A stretch of DNA of 9,332 nucleotides, from the NCBI GenBank assembly GCA_023436825.1, contig JAEZHS010000338.1:1-9332 (forward strand), read 5' to 3'. Source of the stretch: Pseudomonadota bacterium. GTDB lineage: Bacteria; Pseudomonadota; Alphaproteobacteria; Reyranellales; Reyranellaceae. How positions within the stretch are numbered: position 1 is the first letter of the stretch; each line of letters opens with the position of its first letter. Position numbers and translations under genes: made by a program. The notes below the pieces were generated by a model. It did no database searches, was not told the origin of the DNA, and saw only the letters and a program-made list of their open reading frames with translations. Below are positions 1-7,130 of the stretch, piece by piece.

Positions 1-36
1 CCTCCGGCTCGCTCAGATTCATGAGCGGGCCGGAGG
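1..36 (-). terminator. Hairpin after dxs, likely operon-end terminator
   Basis: Two 15-base arms (1-15 and 22-36) are complementary except at one position, with a 6-base loop. The single imperfect pair would be G-U in plus-strand RNA and A-C in minus-strand RNA. The hairpin lies 22 bases beyond the dxs stop codon, where an operon terminator would be expected. No T-run follows on the plus side, and the minus-side tail lies outside the window, so intrinsic termination cannot be confirmed. It could instead serve a gene to the left or be a dispersed palindrome. Confidence 0.45.
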
Positions 37-58
37 CTCGCGGTCCGGAAGACGAAGA

Positions 59-1972
59 TCAGCCGCGTGCGCGCTCGACTTGCTGGCCGAGGGCGGCGAG
101 CGCCGTCGCCACGATGCCCTTTGCGTCGAGACCCGCCTGCTCGTATTGCTTGGCCGGCGCGGCATGGTCGATGAAACGGTCTGGCAGGATCATCGGCCGC
201 AGTTTCAGACCGTGATCGAGCAGCCCGGCCGTCGCCAGGTGCTGCATGACGTGGCTGGCGAAGCCGCCGATCGAGCCTTCCTCGATCGTGATCAGCACCT
301 CGTGCTCGCGCGCCAGGCGGCGCACCAGATCGGTGTCGAGCGGCTTGGCGAAGCGGGCGTCGGCCACGGTGGTGCTGAGGCCCTTGGCGCCGAGATCCTC
401 GGCGGCGACCAGGCATTCGCCAAGACGCGTGCCGAAATTCAGGATGGCGATCTTGCTGCCCTCGCGCAGCACGCGCCCCTTGCCGATCGGCAGCGGCGTG
501 CCGCGCGCCGGCAGTTCGACACCGACGCCCTCGCCGCGCGGATAGCGGAAGGCCGAGGGCCGGTCGTCGATCTGTGCCGCGGTGGCGACCATGTGCATCA
601 ACTCGAGCTCGTCGGCCGCCGCCATGACGACGAAGTCGGGCAGGCAGGCGAGATAGGCGACATCGAACGAGCCCGCGTGCGTGGCGCCGTCGGCGCCGAC
701 CAGGCCGGCGCGGTCGATGGCGAAGCGCACCGGCAGCTTCTGGATGGCGACGTCGTGCACGACCTGGTCGTAGCCGCGCTGCAGGAAGGTCGAATAGATG
801 GCGCAGAACGGCTTGAACCCCTCGGTCGCGAGGCCGGCGGCAAAGGTGACGCCATGCTGCTCGGCGATGCCGACATCGAAGCAGCGTTCGGGGAAGCGCT
901 CGGCGAACTTGTCGAGGCTGGTGCCCGACGGCATGGCCGCCGTGATGGCGACGATCTTCTTGTCGGCCTCGGCCTCGGCGATCAGCGCCTTGGCGAACAC
1001 CGCCTGGTAGGCCGGTGCATTAGCCACCGGCTTGGCCTGCTTGCCGGTGATGACGTCGAACTTCACGACGCCGTGGTACTTGTCGGCGCTGTTCTCGGCC
1101 GGCGGGTAGCCCTTGCCCTTCTTGGTGACGACGTGGACCAGGATCGGCTTGTCGAGCCGGCTGTCGCGCGCGTTCTTCAGGACCGGCAGCAGATGGTCGA
1201 GATTGTGCCCGTCGACTGGGCCGACATAGTAGAAGCCGAGCTCGTCGAACAGCGTGCCGCCCGCCACGAAGCCGCGCGCGAACTCCTCGGCGCGCCGCGC
1301 CGCCATCTCGAGCGGCCTGGGCAGGGCTTCGGCGACGGAGCGGCCGAGATTGCGCAGGCTGACATAGGGCTGGCCCGACAGCAGGCGCGAGAGATGCGCC
1401 GACATCGCGCCGACCGGCGGGGCGATCGACATGTCGTTGTCGTTCAGCACCACGATCAGCCGGCTGCGCAGCGCGCCGGCATTGTTCATCGCCTCGTAGG
1501 CCATGCCGGCGCTCATGGCGCCGTCGCCGATCACCGCAACGACATGGTTGCTGCCGCCGGCGAGATCGCGCGCCACGGCCATGCCGAGGCCAGCCGAGAT
1601 CGAGGTCGAGGAGTGCGCCGCGCCGAACGGGTCGTATTCGCTCTCGCTGCGCCGCGTGAAGCCCGACAGGCCGCCTTCCTGGCGCAGCGTGCGGATACGG
1701 CTGCGCCGGCCGGTGACGATCTTGTGCGGATAGGCTTGGTGGCCGACATCCCAGAGCAGCCGGTCGCGCGGCGTGTCGAACACGTGGTGCAGCGCCACGG
1801 TGAGCTCGACCACGCCCAGTCCGGCGCCGAGATGGCCGCCGGTGACCGAAACGGCCGAGATCGTCTCCTGGCGCAGCTCGTCGGCGAGCTGATGCAGTTG
1901 CTCGGCCTTCAACCGCCGGATGTCGGCGGGAACGTCGATGGTGTCGAGAAGCGGCGTACTCGGCCTGGTCAT
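59..1972 (-). CDS. dxs: 1-deoxy-D-xylulose-5-phosphate synthase
   Basis: Cytoplasmic thiamine-diphosphate enzyme that condenses pyruvate with glyceraldehyde 3-phosphate, the entry step of the MEP isoprenoid pathway (also feeding thiamine and pyridoxal synthesis). The 637-residue length is normal for Dxs. The N-terminal half holds the substrate histidine region GGHLGAGLG (about 45-53) and the ThDP/Mg motif, from GDG at 149-151 to NDND at 177-180. The transketolase middle domain carries DVGIAEQHG with the catalytic glutamate at 371, and [15 protein letters not shown] (420-434). The C-terminal transketolase domain follows. The ATG start gives the usual [17 protein letters not shown] N-terminus; an AGGAG lies 12 bases upstream, rather far. 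It is the last gene of xseB-ispA-dxs, 27 bases after ispA, so co-transcription is likely. All key residues are intact. Very secure call. Confidence 0.97.
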   Translation of the reverse strand: MTRPSTPLLDTIDVPADIRRLKAEQLHQLADELRQETISAVSVTGGHLGAGLGVVELTVALHHVFDTPRDRLLWDVGHQAYPHKIVTGRRSRIRTLRQEGGLSGFTRRSESEYDPFGAAHSSTSISAGLGMAVARDLAGGSNHVVAVIGDGAMSAGMAYEAMNNAGALRSRLIVVLNDNDMSIAPPVGAMSAHLSRLLSGQPYVSLRNLGRSVAEALPRPLEMAARRAEEFARGFVAGGTLFDELGFYYVGPVDGHNLDHLLPVLKNARDSRLDKPILVHVVTKKGKGYPPAENSADKYHGVVKFDVITGKQAKPVANAPAYQAVFAKALIAEAEADKKIVAITAAMPSGTSLDKFAERFPERCFDVGIAEQHGVTFAAGLATEGFKPFCAIYSTFLQRGYDQVVHDVAIQKLPVRFAIDRAGLVGADGATHAGSFDVAYLACLPDFVVMAAADELELMHMVATAAQIDDRPSAFRYPRGEGVGVELPARGTPLPIGKGRVLREGSKIAILNFGTRLGECLVAAEDLGAKGLSTTVADARFAKPLDTDLVRRLAREHEVLITIEEGSIGGFASHVMQHLATAGLLDHGLKLRPMILPDRFIDHAAPAKQYEQAGLDAKGIVATALAALGQQVERARG

Positions 1973-1999
1973 GACCTGATCATACTCCTGCGCAGCCGT

Positions 2000-2920
2000 T
2001 CACGCCCGCCGGGCGACGACGAATTTCGCGGCCTGCCTCAGCAGGTCCGCCGCCTCGCCGAACGGCTCGAGATGCGCGGCGGCCTGTCGTGCCAGCAATT
2101 CGGCCTGCGCCCGCGCCCGCTCGCGGCCCAGGATGGAGACGAAAGTCGCCTTGCCGGACGCCGCATCCTTGCCCGGTGTCTTGCCGATCTGCTCTGCACT
2201 GCCCTCGATGTCCAGCAGGTCGTCGACGATCTGGAACGCGAGCCCGAGGTCATGGGCATAGGCCGAGAGCGCGTTGCGCGGGGCGTCGCTCGCCTTTCCC
2301 AGGATCGCCCCCGACGTGCAGGAGAAGGAGATCAGAGCGCCCGTCTTCAGCCGCTGCAGCCGCGTGATGGCGCCGATCGACAGATCCGGCCGGGTTTCGG
2401 CCAGCAGGTCGAGCATCTGACCGCCCACCATGCCGTGGGCGCCGGCCGCCTTGGCCAGCTCGCTGACGAGATGGACCCGCACCGACGCGTCGCCATGCGT
2501 ATCCTCGTGCGCCAGCACCTCGAAGGCGAGGGCCTGCAGGGCGTCACCGGCCAGGATGGCCGTCGCGTCGTCGAACTGCTTGTGACAGGAGGGCTTGCCT
2601 CGTCGCAGATCGTCGTCGTCCATGGCTGGCAAATCGTCGTGGATCAGCGAATAGGCGTGGAGGAATTCGATGGCGCTCGCCGTCCGAAGCGCCGGTAGCG
2701 CAGCGACCTTGAACAACGTTGCGCCCGCCAGCACAAAAAAGGCGCGCAGGCGCTTGCCGCCGCCCAGGCTCGAATAGCGCATGGCGTCGAAGACGCGTGA
2801 TTCGTCGATGTCGCCGCCCTCTCCAAAGGAGCGAGGCAGCAGGCGATCCATGGTGTGCTCAGTCGACGAGGCGGCAAACGACAGCGCGGCCTCGAAGTCG
2901 CGATGCGACGATAGTGGCAT
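2000..2920 (-). CDS. ispA: Farnesyl diphosphate synthase (polyprenyl synthetase family)
   Basis: Trans-prenyltransferase that adds IPP to DMAPP and then to GPP to make farnesyl diphosphate, the precursor of undecaprenyl phosphate, quinone tails and hopanoids. The 306-residue length is typical. Visible motifs are GGGKRLR (53-59, IPP binding), the first Asp-rich motif DDLPAMD (95-101), GQMLD (167-171), KTGALI (192-197) and the second Asp-rich motif DDLLD (233-237). The residues before the first motif, AYSLIHDD, match those of E. coli IspA, and the two-residue insertion in the motif is of the bacterial FPP synthase type; this favours FPP over longer products. The ATG lies 11 bases after the xseB stop and has no clear Shine-Dalgarno sequence, so translational coupling to xseB is plausible (inference). 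A geranylgeranyl synthase is possible but less likely. Confidence 0.95.
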   Translation of the reverse strand: MPLSSHRDFEAALSFAASSTEHTMDRLLPRSFGEGGDIDESRVFDAMRYSSLGGGKRLRAFFVLAGATLFKVAALPALRTASAIEFLHAYSLIHDDLPAMDDDDLRRGKPSCHKQFDDATAILAGDALQALAFEVLAHEDTHGDASVRVHLVSELAKAAGAHGMVGGQMLDLLAETRPDLSIGAITRLQRLKTGALISFSCTSGAILGKASDAPRNALSAYAHDLGLAFQIVDDLLDIEGSAEQIGKTPGKDAASGKATFVSILGRERARAQAELLARQAAAHLEPFGEAADLLRQAAKFVVARRA

Positions 2921-2931
2921 GGGAGACCGCG

Positions 2932-3186
2932 CTAGCTGAGATCAGCGGGTTGGCTGCCGACCGAGCCGTCGGCCGAGAAGACGATCTTCTCGACCTTCAT
3001 CTTGGCCTCGGCGAGCTTCTGCTCGCAGTGCTTCTTGAGGAGAGCGCCGCGCTCATAGGCCGAAATCGCCTCGTCGAGCTTGACCTGGCCGCGCTCGAGT
3101 TGCTGGACGATGCCCTCCAGCTCCTTCAGCGCGTCCTCGAACGACAGGCCGGCGATGTCCTTGGGAAGTATGGGTTCTTTTGCCAA
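2932..3186 (-). CDS. xseB: Exodeoxyribonuclease VII small subunit
   Basis: Small helical subunit of exonuclease VII, which with XseA degrades single-stranded DNA to oligonucleotides. From a TTG at 3186 the product has 84 residues, the usual XseB size. The family pattern is clear: SFEDALKELEGIVQQLERG (15-33), then LDEAI..YERG..L (37-50), then C..KL.EA..KVE (54-66). The TTG is chosen because GAGG sits 5 bases upstream and the protein then begins MAKEPILPKD, close to other XseB N-termini. An in-frame ATG at 3240 would add 18 residues (MTGRPPAATI...) with no family support. It heads the operon with ispA and dxs. In many Alphaproteobacteria a histone-deacetylase-like gene precedes xseB; none is present here, and a divergent IclR gene takes its place. 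The family call is secure, the start less so. Confidence 0.9.
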   Translation of the reverse strand: MAKEPILPKDIAGLSFEDALKELEGIVQQLERGQVKLDEAISAYERGALLKKHCEQKLAEAKMKVEKIVFSADGSVGSQPADLS

Positions 3187-3445
3187 TTTTGCCTCGCAGG
3201 GGGTGAACCTGATCGTAGCCGCCGGCGGCCGCCCAGTCATCCAGCACAGGGCTGTGAAAAATGCCCAATCCGCGCGGTCTTTCGGGCTTTCTCAACTATC
3301 GATAGCGAATCACGCATCTGTGACATGGTAGCTTTGCATGTTCGCAGGACAAAACCCGCCATCGCGCATTGCGACAGTTACACAGCAATGGCACGTTCCG
3401 CCCCGCAACGAAATAAACGGCCATTCACATAGGAGTAAAACGCCA
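3187..3445. promoter_or_regulatory. Divergent intergenic region between xseB and the IclR gene
   Basis: This 259-base gap must hold the promoters of both the xseB operon and the IclR-family gene. It is visibly richer in A+T than its flanks. It contains a perfect 10-bp palindrome CTATCGATAG (3296-3305), CACAG-GG-CTGTG (3245-3256) and CATTGC-N12-GCAATG (3367-3390). IclR proteins often bind palindromes next to their own gene, so any of these could be an operator, but none matches a consensus I can assert. A TTGAGA at 3295-3290 (minus strand) resembles a -35 box, but no good -10 box sits at the right distance. Confidence 0.35.
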
Positions 3446-4375
3446 ATGGGCAACGTCAGCCATCTCGTCACGCGAACGGCAGCTTTCGAAAGCTCGGTGG
3501 AGAACGGTCTCGCCGAGGGCGGCAGCGGCAAGGATCGCCAGTTCGTCACCGCCCTCGCCCGCGGCCTCGACATCCTGCGCGCCTTCCATGCCGGCGAAGG
3601 CATGCTGGGCAACCAGGAGATCGCCCACCGTACCGGCCTGCCGAAGCCGACCGTGGCCCGCCTCACCCACACGCTGACCGAGCTCGGCTACCTCAACTAC
3701 ATCCGCCGCTTCCGCAAGTACGAGCTTGGCGCCTCGGTGCTGGCGCTGGGCTATGCCGCGATCTCCAGCATGGATGTGCGCCGCGCCTCGCGTCAGCCGC
3801 TCGAGCAGCTCGCGCATTCGCTCAACGCCTCGACGGCGCTGGGCGGCCGCGACCGTCATTCGATGATCTACCTCGAAGCCTGCCGCGGTCCGTCGGTCGT
3901 GGCGATCACCCACGATGTCGGCACACGCGTGCCGATGGCCACCACGGCGATGGGACGCGCCTATCTCTTCTCGCTGCCCGACGTCGATCGCAACAAGCAG
4001 ATCGACGCCATCCGCCGCCGCTGGCGCGACGACTGGACCAAGGTGAAGACCGGCCTCGACCGCTCGTTCAAGGAGCTGGCCGACCGCGGCTTCTGCGTCA
4101 CCTGGGGCGAGTGGCTGCCCGAGCTCTGCGGCGTCGGTGCGCCGCTGCGCAATTCGGACGGCACGGCCGCCTACGCCATCAACGCCTCGGCGCCGATCTA
4201 CCAGATCAGCCGCGACCGGCTCGAGGCCGACTGGGGCCCGCGCTTGGTGAAGATCGCGCGCGACATCCGCACCGGCATGGCCGCCCAGCCCTCGTCCTCG
4301 GCAACGACGCCTTCGGCGCTGCGTCCCGCCACCAACGGGCATCGCCCGCCACTGTCGGCAATGGCGCGCCGCTAA
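3446..4375 (+). CDS. IclR family transcriptional regulator
   Basis: DNA-binding regulator of 309 residues. After a poorly conserved 30-residue N-terminal extension comes the IclR winged helix-turn-helix: RQFVTALARGLDILRAF (31-47), then NQEIAHRTGLPKPTVARLTHTL as the helix-turn-helix proper (56-77), then LGYL (80-83). The effector-binding domain follows (about 105-285), with the family pattern GTRVPMATTAMGRAYL and a later GF.V..GE..P.. ..VGAPLR stretch. The last 30 residues are low-complexity S/T/P/A. The ATG at 3446 has AGGAG 10 bases upstream; an in-frame ATG at 3338 would add 36 unrelated residues without a good ribosome binding site. IclR proteins respond to small metabolites, often aromatic or short-chain acids. 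The likely targets are its own gene, the thioesterase after it, or the MFS gene at 7131-8558 (inference). The effector cannot be read from sequence. Confidence 0.92.
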   Translation: MGNVSHLVTRTAAFESSVENGLAEGGSGKDRQFVTALARGLDILRAFHAGEGMLGNQEIAHRTGLPKPTVARLTHTLTELGYLNYIRRFRKYELGASVLALGYAAISSMDVRRASRQPLEQLAHSLNASTALGGRDRHSMIYLEACRGPSVVAITHDVGTRVPMATTAMGRAYLFSLPDVDRNKQIDAIRRRWRDDWTKVKTGLDRSFKELADRGFCVTWGEWLPELCGVGAPLRNSDGTAAYAINASAPIYQISRDRLEADWGPRLVKIARDIRTGMAAQPSSSATTPSALRPATNGHRPPLSAMARR

Positions 4376-4380
4376 AGCGA

Positions 4381-4424
4381 TTTCCGCTCTGATCGAACCG
4401 CCCGCGGTTCGATCAGAGCGGAAA
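4381..4424. terminator. Perfect 20-bp-stem palindrome after the IclR gene
   Basis: The arms 4381-4400 and 4405-4424 are exact reverse complements with a 4-base loop CCCG. The palindrome lies 5 bases after the IclR stop and 36 bases before the thioesterase start. No T-run follows on either strand, so it is not a classic intrinsic terminator, although the stem is strong enough to affect elongation or mRNA decay. It may also be one copy of a dispersed extragenic palindrome, which is common in high-GC Alphaproteobacteria; no second copy occurs in this window. Confidence 0.5.
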
Positions 4425-4459
4425 CGCGCGCGTGCCTTCTCCTTCACGAGTTCAAGCGT

Positions 4460-4936
4460 ATGCCTATCCAACGCCCGGTCGATGCGCGGCCGGTCGCCGC
4501 CCACGAATTTCGCGGCTTCAACGGACTTATAGGCCACGAGGGCGGGGCCTGGCGGCCGGGCTTCGTCGAGATGACGCTCAAGGTCCGCCCCGAACTCTGC
4601 AACGCCAACGGCCTGCTGCATGGCGGCGTGCTGATGACCTTGCTCGATTCGGCGAGCGGCTTCGCCTGCACCTTCAACGAGACGGCGACGGCCCGGCGGC
4701 TCAGCGTCACCCTCGCCTTCACAACGCAGTTCATCAAGGCGGCGCGCGACGGCGACCAGCTCACCATCTTCGGCGCCTGGCGCCCTTCGACCAGCCAGAG
4801 CACCTTCGCCGCCGAGACCGAGATCTATGACCAGAAGGGCGACCTCGTCGCCACCGGCGCCGGCACCTTCCGCTACCTCAAGGGCGAGCGCAGCGATGGG
4901 GTGCTCACTTTCCTGGACCAGAAGGCGGCGGACTAG
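4460..4936 (+). CDS. PaaI-type hotdog-fold thioesterase
   Basis: Predicted acyl-CoA thioesterase of 158 residues, a normal size for the PaaI/YbgC-like hotdog family. The diagnostic stretch is NANGLLHGGVLMTLLDSASGFA (48-69): the HGG at 54-56 lies at the start of the central hotdog helix and D63 is the usual acidic residue within it. Later strands follow the family rhythm: LSVTLAFTTQFIKAARDGDQL (81-101) and the G-D-LVATGAGTFRYL end (127-140). Members hydrolyse the CoA thioester of aromatic or short fatty acyl groups, often to rescue trapped CoA in catabolic pathways; the exact substrate is not visible. The ATG has GAG about 9 bases upstream. It lies 84 bases after the IclR gene on the same strand, with the palindrome in between, so joint regulation is possible. 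Its TAG stop overlaps the stop of the convergent gene. Confidence 0.9.
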   Translation: MPIQRPVDARPVAAHEFRGFNGLIGHEGGAWRPGFVEMTLKVRPELCNANGLLHGGVLMTLLDSASGFACTFNETATARRLSVTLAFTTQFIKAARDGDQLTIFGAWRPSTSQSTFAAETEIYDQKGDLVATGAGTFRYLKGERSDGVLTFLDQKAAD

Positions 4937-6333
4937 GTTTCCGCCCTTTCCGCCCTTTCCGGTAGTACTTCCGTATGGGCTAGCGCCGGATTGACCTGCC
5001 ACATGTTGATTGGCCGGCCACCTGTGGCCCGCCAACCGTCCGGCACTTCGCGCACGATGTTCGCCGTGCGAAGCCGATAGAGCACCTGGTCGGCACCGAA
5101 GGCATTGACGGTGCGGCTCAGTGCGTCCCGCCTTATCTGCTCGCGCGTGACACATGGCATGCCCCTGCTGCGGAGCCAGCGAGCCGCCCGTCGGGCTTGG
5201 AGCTCCGTGGTCGTGGGCGCTGTCTGCATGAACAAGCTGGTCGCATGCGGCCGGAAGTAGCCTTCCCACAGCGCCGCCGCCTCTTCGATCCGCTCTCGAC
5301 CAATGTGCCCCGGCGGGCCTGAAGAGCCCGTGGCCGACCAGTCCAGCAGCTCCAGAATACCCGCCAGCCGCATCACCGTTCCACGCCCCTTGCCCAGCCA
5401 GGCCTCCTCGAGACCTTCGGCCTCGCCCAGGGCGGCATGAACCTTGGCCATGAAGGTGTCCAAGGCGGCCAATCCGCGCTCATCGACCACCAGCATGAGT
5501 GGATCACGAATGGTGACCACCTTGCGCGCGATCCTGCGCAGTCGGCTGAGCGCTTCGCCGTCGTCGGGCGACGGCCTGCCGACGACCGAGCGGAAAGGCG
5601 CCTGATGAGGCCACGCATAGAGGTACCTCGCGGCGAGGTCCTCGGCCTCCTGGAAGAGGCGCGCCAGCTGCTCCGGCTGCACGGCACCGAGAATGCTCAC
5701 GGCGGCGCTCTCGGTCACCGCTGCCGGCGTGCCGGAGCCGGCCGACCAGGATTGCAGCCACAGACGCCGCCTGCGGTCATCCTCTGCCTTAAGACAGGTG
5801 AACCAGTCGCCGGCTTCGTCACGCCACAACAGGCACCCGCGGGCATTGGCTGCAGCGACCTCGTCGATCCTGTGGACCTGTGCATCGTCGACGAGGATCG
5901 CCTGCGTCTCCTCCTCGACCGTGGCCAGCAAGCGACGCGTCGAAGCCCTGGCCGGCGACCGTCCGCTGGAAACGCGGCCGACGGCGAGTTGCCACAGAAC
6001 GAGCGGCTCCTGCCAGGTCGCTGTGACCCGCACCGCCGCGCCGGCGCCGCAAAGGCCGGATACCGCCGCGAAAAGGGCCTGCGCGGCATAGTCGATCGGG
6101 GCGCACGCCGATGCGGCGGTGTCGCCGAGCCACGCGCGCCATGGCAGTGGCATGAGGTCGACTGGAAACGGCGGGAGCGCGATCCGCCGGTCCTCCAGCA
6201 GGCCGGGGTCGATCTCCTCCCATGGCGGGCCGGACGACACATAGCCCGCGGTATGCGACGCACCAAGAGCGTCGTCTGGTGACGCCCGGTCACCGATCAA
6301 TTGAGCGGCCAAACGCCGGGGAGACTTCGGCAT
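4933..6333 (-). CDS. DUF3987-family P-loop protein with altered Walker A
   Basis: The 466-residue product resembles DUF3987 (YfjI-like) proteins, common in prophages, plasmids and genomic islands, often fused or next to a primase; their biochemistry is poorly known. Family features are visible in order: FPVDLMPLPWRAWL (56-69), a Walker A-like GRVSSGRSPA (119-128), a Walker B-like CLLWRDEAGDWF (167-178) where the family usually has DE-x-GWF, and SILGAVQPEQLARLF (213-227). A helical C-terminal part ends in a winged-helix-like stretch (about 375-450) and an E-R-A repeat. R125 occupies the position of the nucleotide-binding lysine (G-x4-G-K-S), so ATP binding may be weakened. No Toprim or primase domain is present. 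The ATG at 6333 has GGAAGG 9 bases upstream; an in-frame TTG at 6342 directly abuts that motif and is unlikely. It converges on the thioesterase gene. The family call is fairly sure, the function unknown. Confidence 0.83.
   Translation of the reverse strand: MPKSPRRLAAQLIGDRASPDDALGASHTAGYVSSGPPWEEIDPGLLEDRRIALPPFPVDLMPLPWRAWLGDTAASACAPIDYAAQALFAAVSGLCGAGAAVRVTATWQEPLVLWQLAVGRVSSGRSPARASTRRLLATVEEETQAILVDDAQVHRIDEVAAANARGCLLWRDEAGDWFTCLKAEDDRRRRLWLQSWSAGSGTPAAVTESAAVSILGAVQPEQLARLFQEAEDLAARYLYAWPHQAPFRSVVGRPSPDDGEALSRLRRIARKVVTIRDPLMLVVDERGLAALDTFMAKVHAALGEAEGLEEAWLGKGRGTVMRLAGILELLDWSATGSSGPPGHIGRERIEEAAALWEGYFRPHATSLFMQTAPTTTELQARRAARWLRSRGMPCVTREQIRRDALSRTVNAFGADQVLYRLRTANIVREVPDGWRATGGRPINMWQVNPALAHTEVLPERAERAET
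4938..4961. repeat. 9-bp tandem repeat at the 3' end of the DUF3987 gene
   Basis: The unit TTTCCGCCC occurs twice in full and once as a 6-base partial. It encodes the E-R-A-E-R-A-E tail of the DUF3987 protein. Because 9 bases is a whole number of codons, copy-number slippage would change tail length without a frameshift. Confidence 0.8.
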
Positions 6334-6377
6334 GGTAATCAACCTTCCATTTGGGTTGCGGGAATAACCCTGGTGGT

Positions 6378-6406
6378 AATATAACTATGGTTGTCTTTCG
6401 ATGCAA
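6378..6406 (-). promoter_or_regulatory. Candidate sigma-70-like promoter for the DUF3987 gene
   Basis: On the minus strand, TTGCAT (6406-6401) and TATATT (6383-6378) are separated by 17 bases. The -10 matches the consensus at 5 of 6 positions, the -35 at 3 of 6. The elements lie in a short A+T-rich patch just after the 177-residue gene, with a predicted start about 35-40 bases upstream of the ATG. This would let the DUF3987 gene be expressed apart from its upstream neighbour. It is inferred from spacing and composition only. Confidence 0.4.
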
Positions 6407-6438
6407 GGGCCCAATCCGTGCGTCGGAGATCACTGTCA

Positions 6439-6972
6439 CTAAAGCCCTTCGAACCAGCCCCGATGCCTCTCCCGTGCCCACTCCAGCAGGGTGCGGACCG
6501 TCGCCTGAAGCTGGTCCGTCGGCCGCCCGTAGGCCTTGGCGACGTCGCAGGCGGCATTGAAAGCCGTCAGGTCACTGTCCCCGGCATATCGGCTCAACTG
6601 GTACACTTGGACGATGGGACGAACCGCCCCCGTCCTGAGGCCCCAGGCCAGGGCCCCTCGCTTCGCGTCAACCTTCTCGTCCTTGGATGGTCCGAGCTTC
6701 GGCATGGGCCGATGCGCGATGCCGCTGCTGTCGATCCAATGTTGCATGGCGCGCGCTTTCGCCCAGGTCGTGAACCGATAGACCAGAAAGTCGGCGTCTT
6801 CCCGCCAACCGGCCTTTGACAGGTACTCGCTCGCCCCGGCGATGCGCCGGCACATGGCTTTGATCTCCCGAAGATCGTTCGGATGAAACGGATCGTCGCG
6901 CTTGATCTTCGCCACAAACGGCATGCGACGTGCCTGCATTGCAGGCGTATCGACACCCTTGCGCGTTGCCAT
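6439..6972 (-). CDS. Unrecognised 177-residue protein
   Basis: I do not recognise this family. The predicted product is soluble, basic overall and probably helical, with no signal peptide, membrane segment or obvious catalytic motif. Its most distinctive part is NDLREIKAMCRRIAGASEYL (32-51) followed by a tryptophan-rich stretch with W56, W70 and W79, including FLVYRFTTWAKARAMQHWI (62-80). A second helical part runs to the end (FEGL). It is taken as real because the frame is open for the full length, ordinary codon use continues, and the ATG at 6972 has GGGAG 9 bases upstream. An in-frame TTG at 7014 is less likely. It is on the same strand as the DUF3987 gene, 105 bases upstream of that start, so the two may form one accessory module. 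The ribosome binding site lies in a hairpin loop, described separately. Confidence 0.72.
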   Translation of the reverse strand: MATRKGVDTPAMQARRMPFVAKIKRDDPFHPNDLREIKAMCRRIAGASEYLSKAGWREDADFLVYRFTTWAKARAMQHWIDSSGIAHRPMPKLGPSKDEKVDAKRGALAWGLRTGAVRPIVQVYQLSRYAGDSDLTAFNAACDVAKAYGRPTDQLQATVRTLLEWARERHRGWFEGL

Positions 6973-6997
6973 GATCCAGCACTCCCAAAGCTGGATC
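6973..6997 (-). promoter_or_regulatory. Hairpin with Shine-Dalgarno in the loop, at the start of the 177-residue gene
   Basis: In the minus-strand transcript, GATCCAGC (6997-6990) pairs perfectly with GCTGGATC (6980-6973), enclosing a 9-base loop TTTGGGAGT. GGGAG in that loop is the only good Shine-Dalgarno for the gene, and the 3' arm ends immediately before the ATG. Such a structure could present or protect the ribosome binding site, or serve as an operator for an RNA-binding protein. The pairing is seen directly; the regulatory role is inference. Confidence 0.5.
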
Positions 6998-7130
6998 CCC
7001 CGTCCCCGTGGCAACCACTAGCGTCGGCTATGGCCCGTCGCCAGCACCAGTATGTCGCGCTGCAGTGCAAGCAACGGCAATCGTTGGCCACAAGCGCCAG
7101 ACTCGATAATGGCGGATCAGGGCCCTGTGC

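Noticed and set aside
80..2698. Plus-strand open frame of 872 codons opposite dxs and ispA
   Set aside because: It lies antisense to two clearly conserved enzymes, and its Asp/Arg/Gln/His-rich sequence is what GC-rich coding DNA gives on the opposite strand. It has no recognisable domain.
3425..5269. Minus-strand open frame of 614 codons opposite the IclR and thioesterase genes
   Set aside because: It spans two well-supported plus-strand genes, runs into the DUF3987 gene in another frame, and is a composition-driven shadow with no family features.
6290..6481. Short minus-strand frames between the DUF3987 and 177-residue genes
   Set aside because: They overlap the ends of both neighbours and cover the likely promoter, and they have no ribosome binding site or motif.
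7118..7127. Palindrome CAGGGCCCTG just after the MFS stop as a terminator
   Set aside because: It is only 10 bp with no loop and no T-run; it is too weak to call a terminator.
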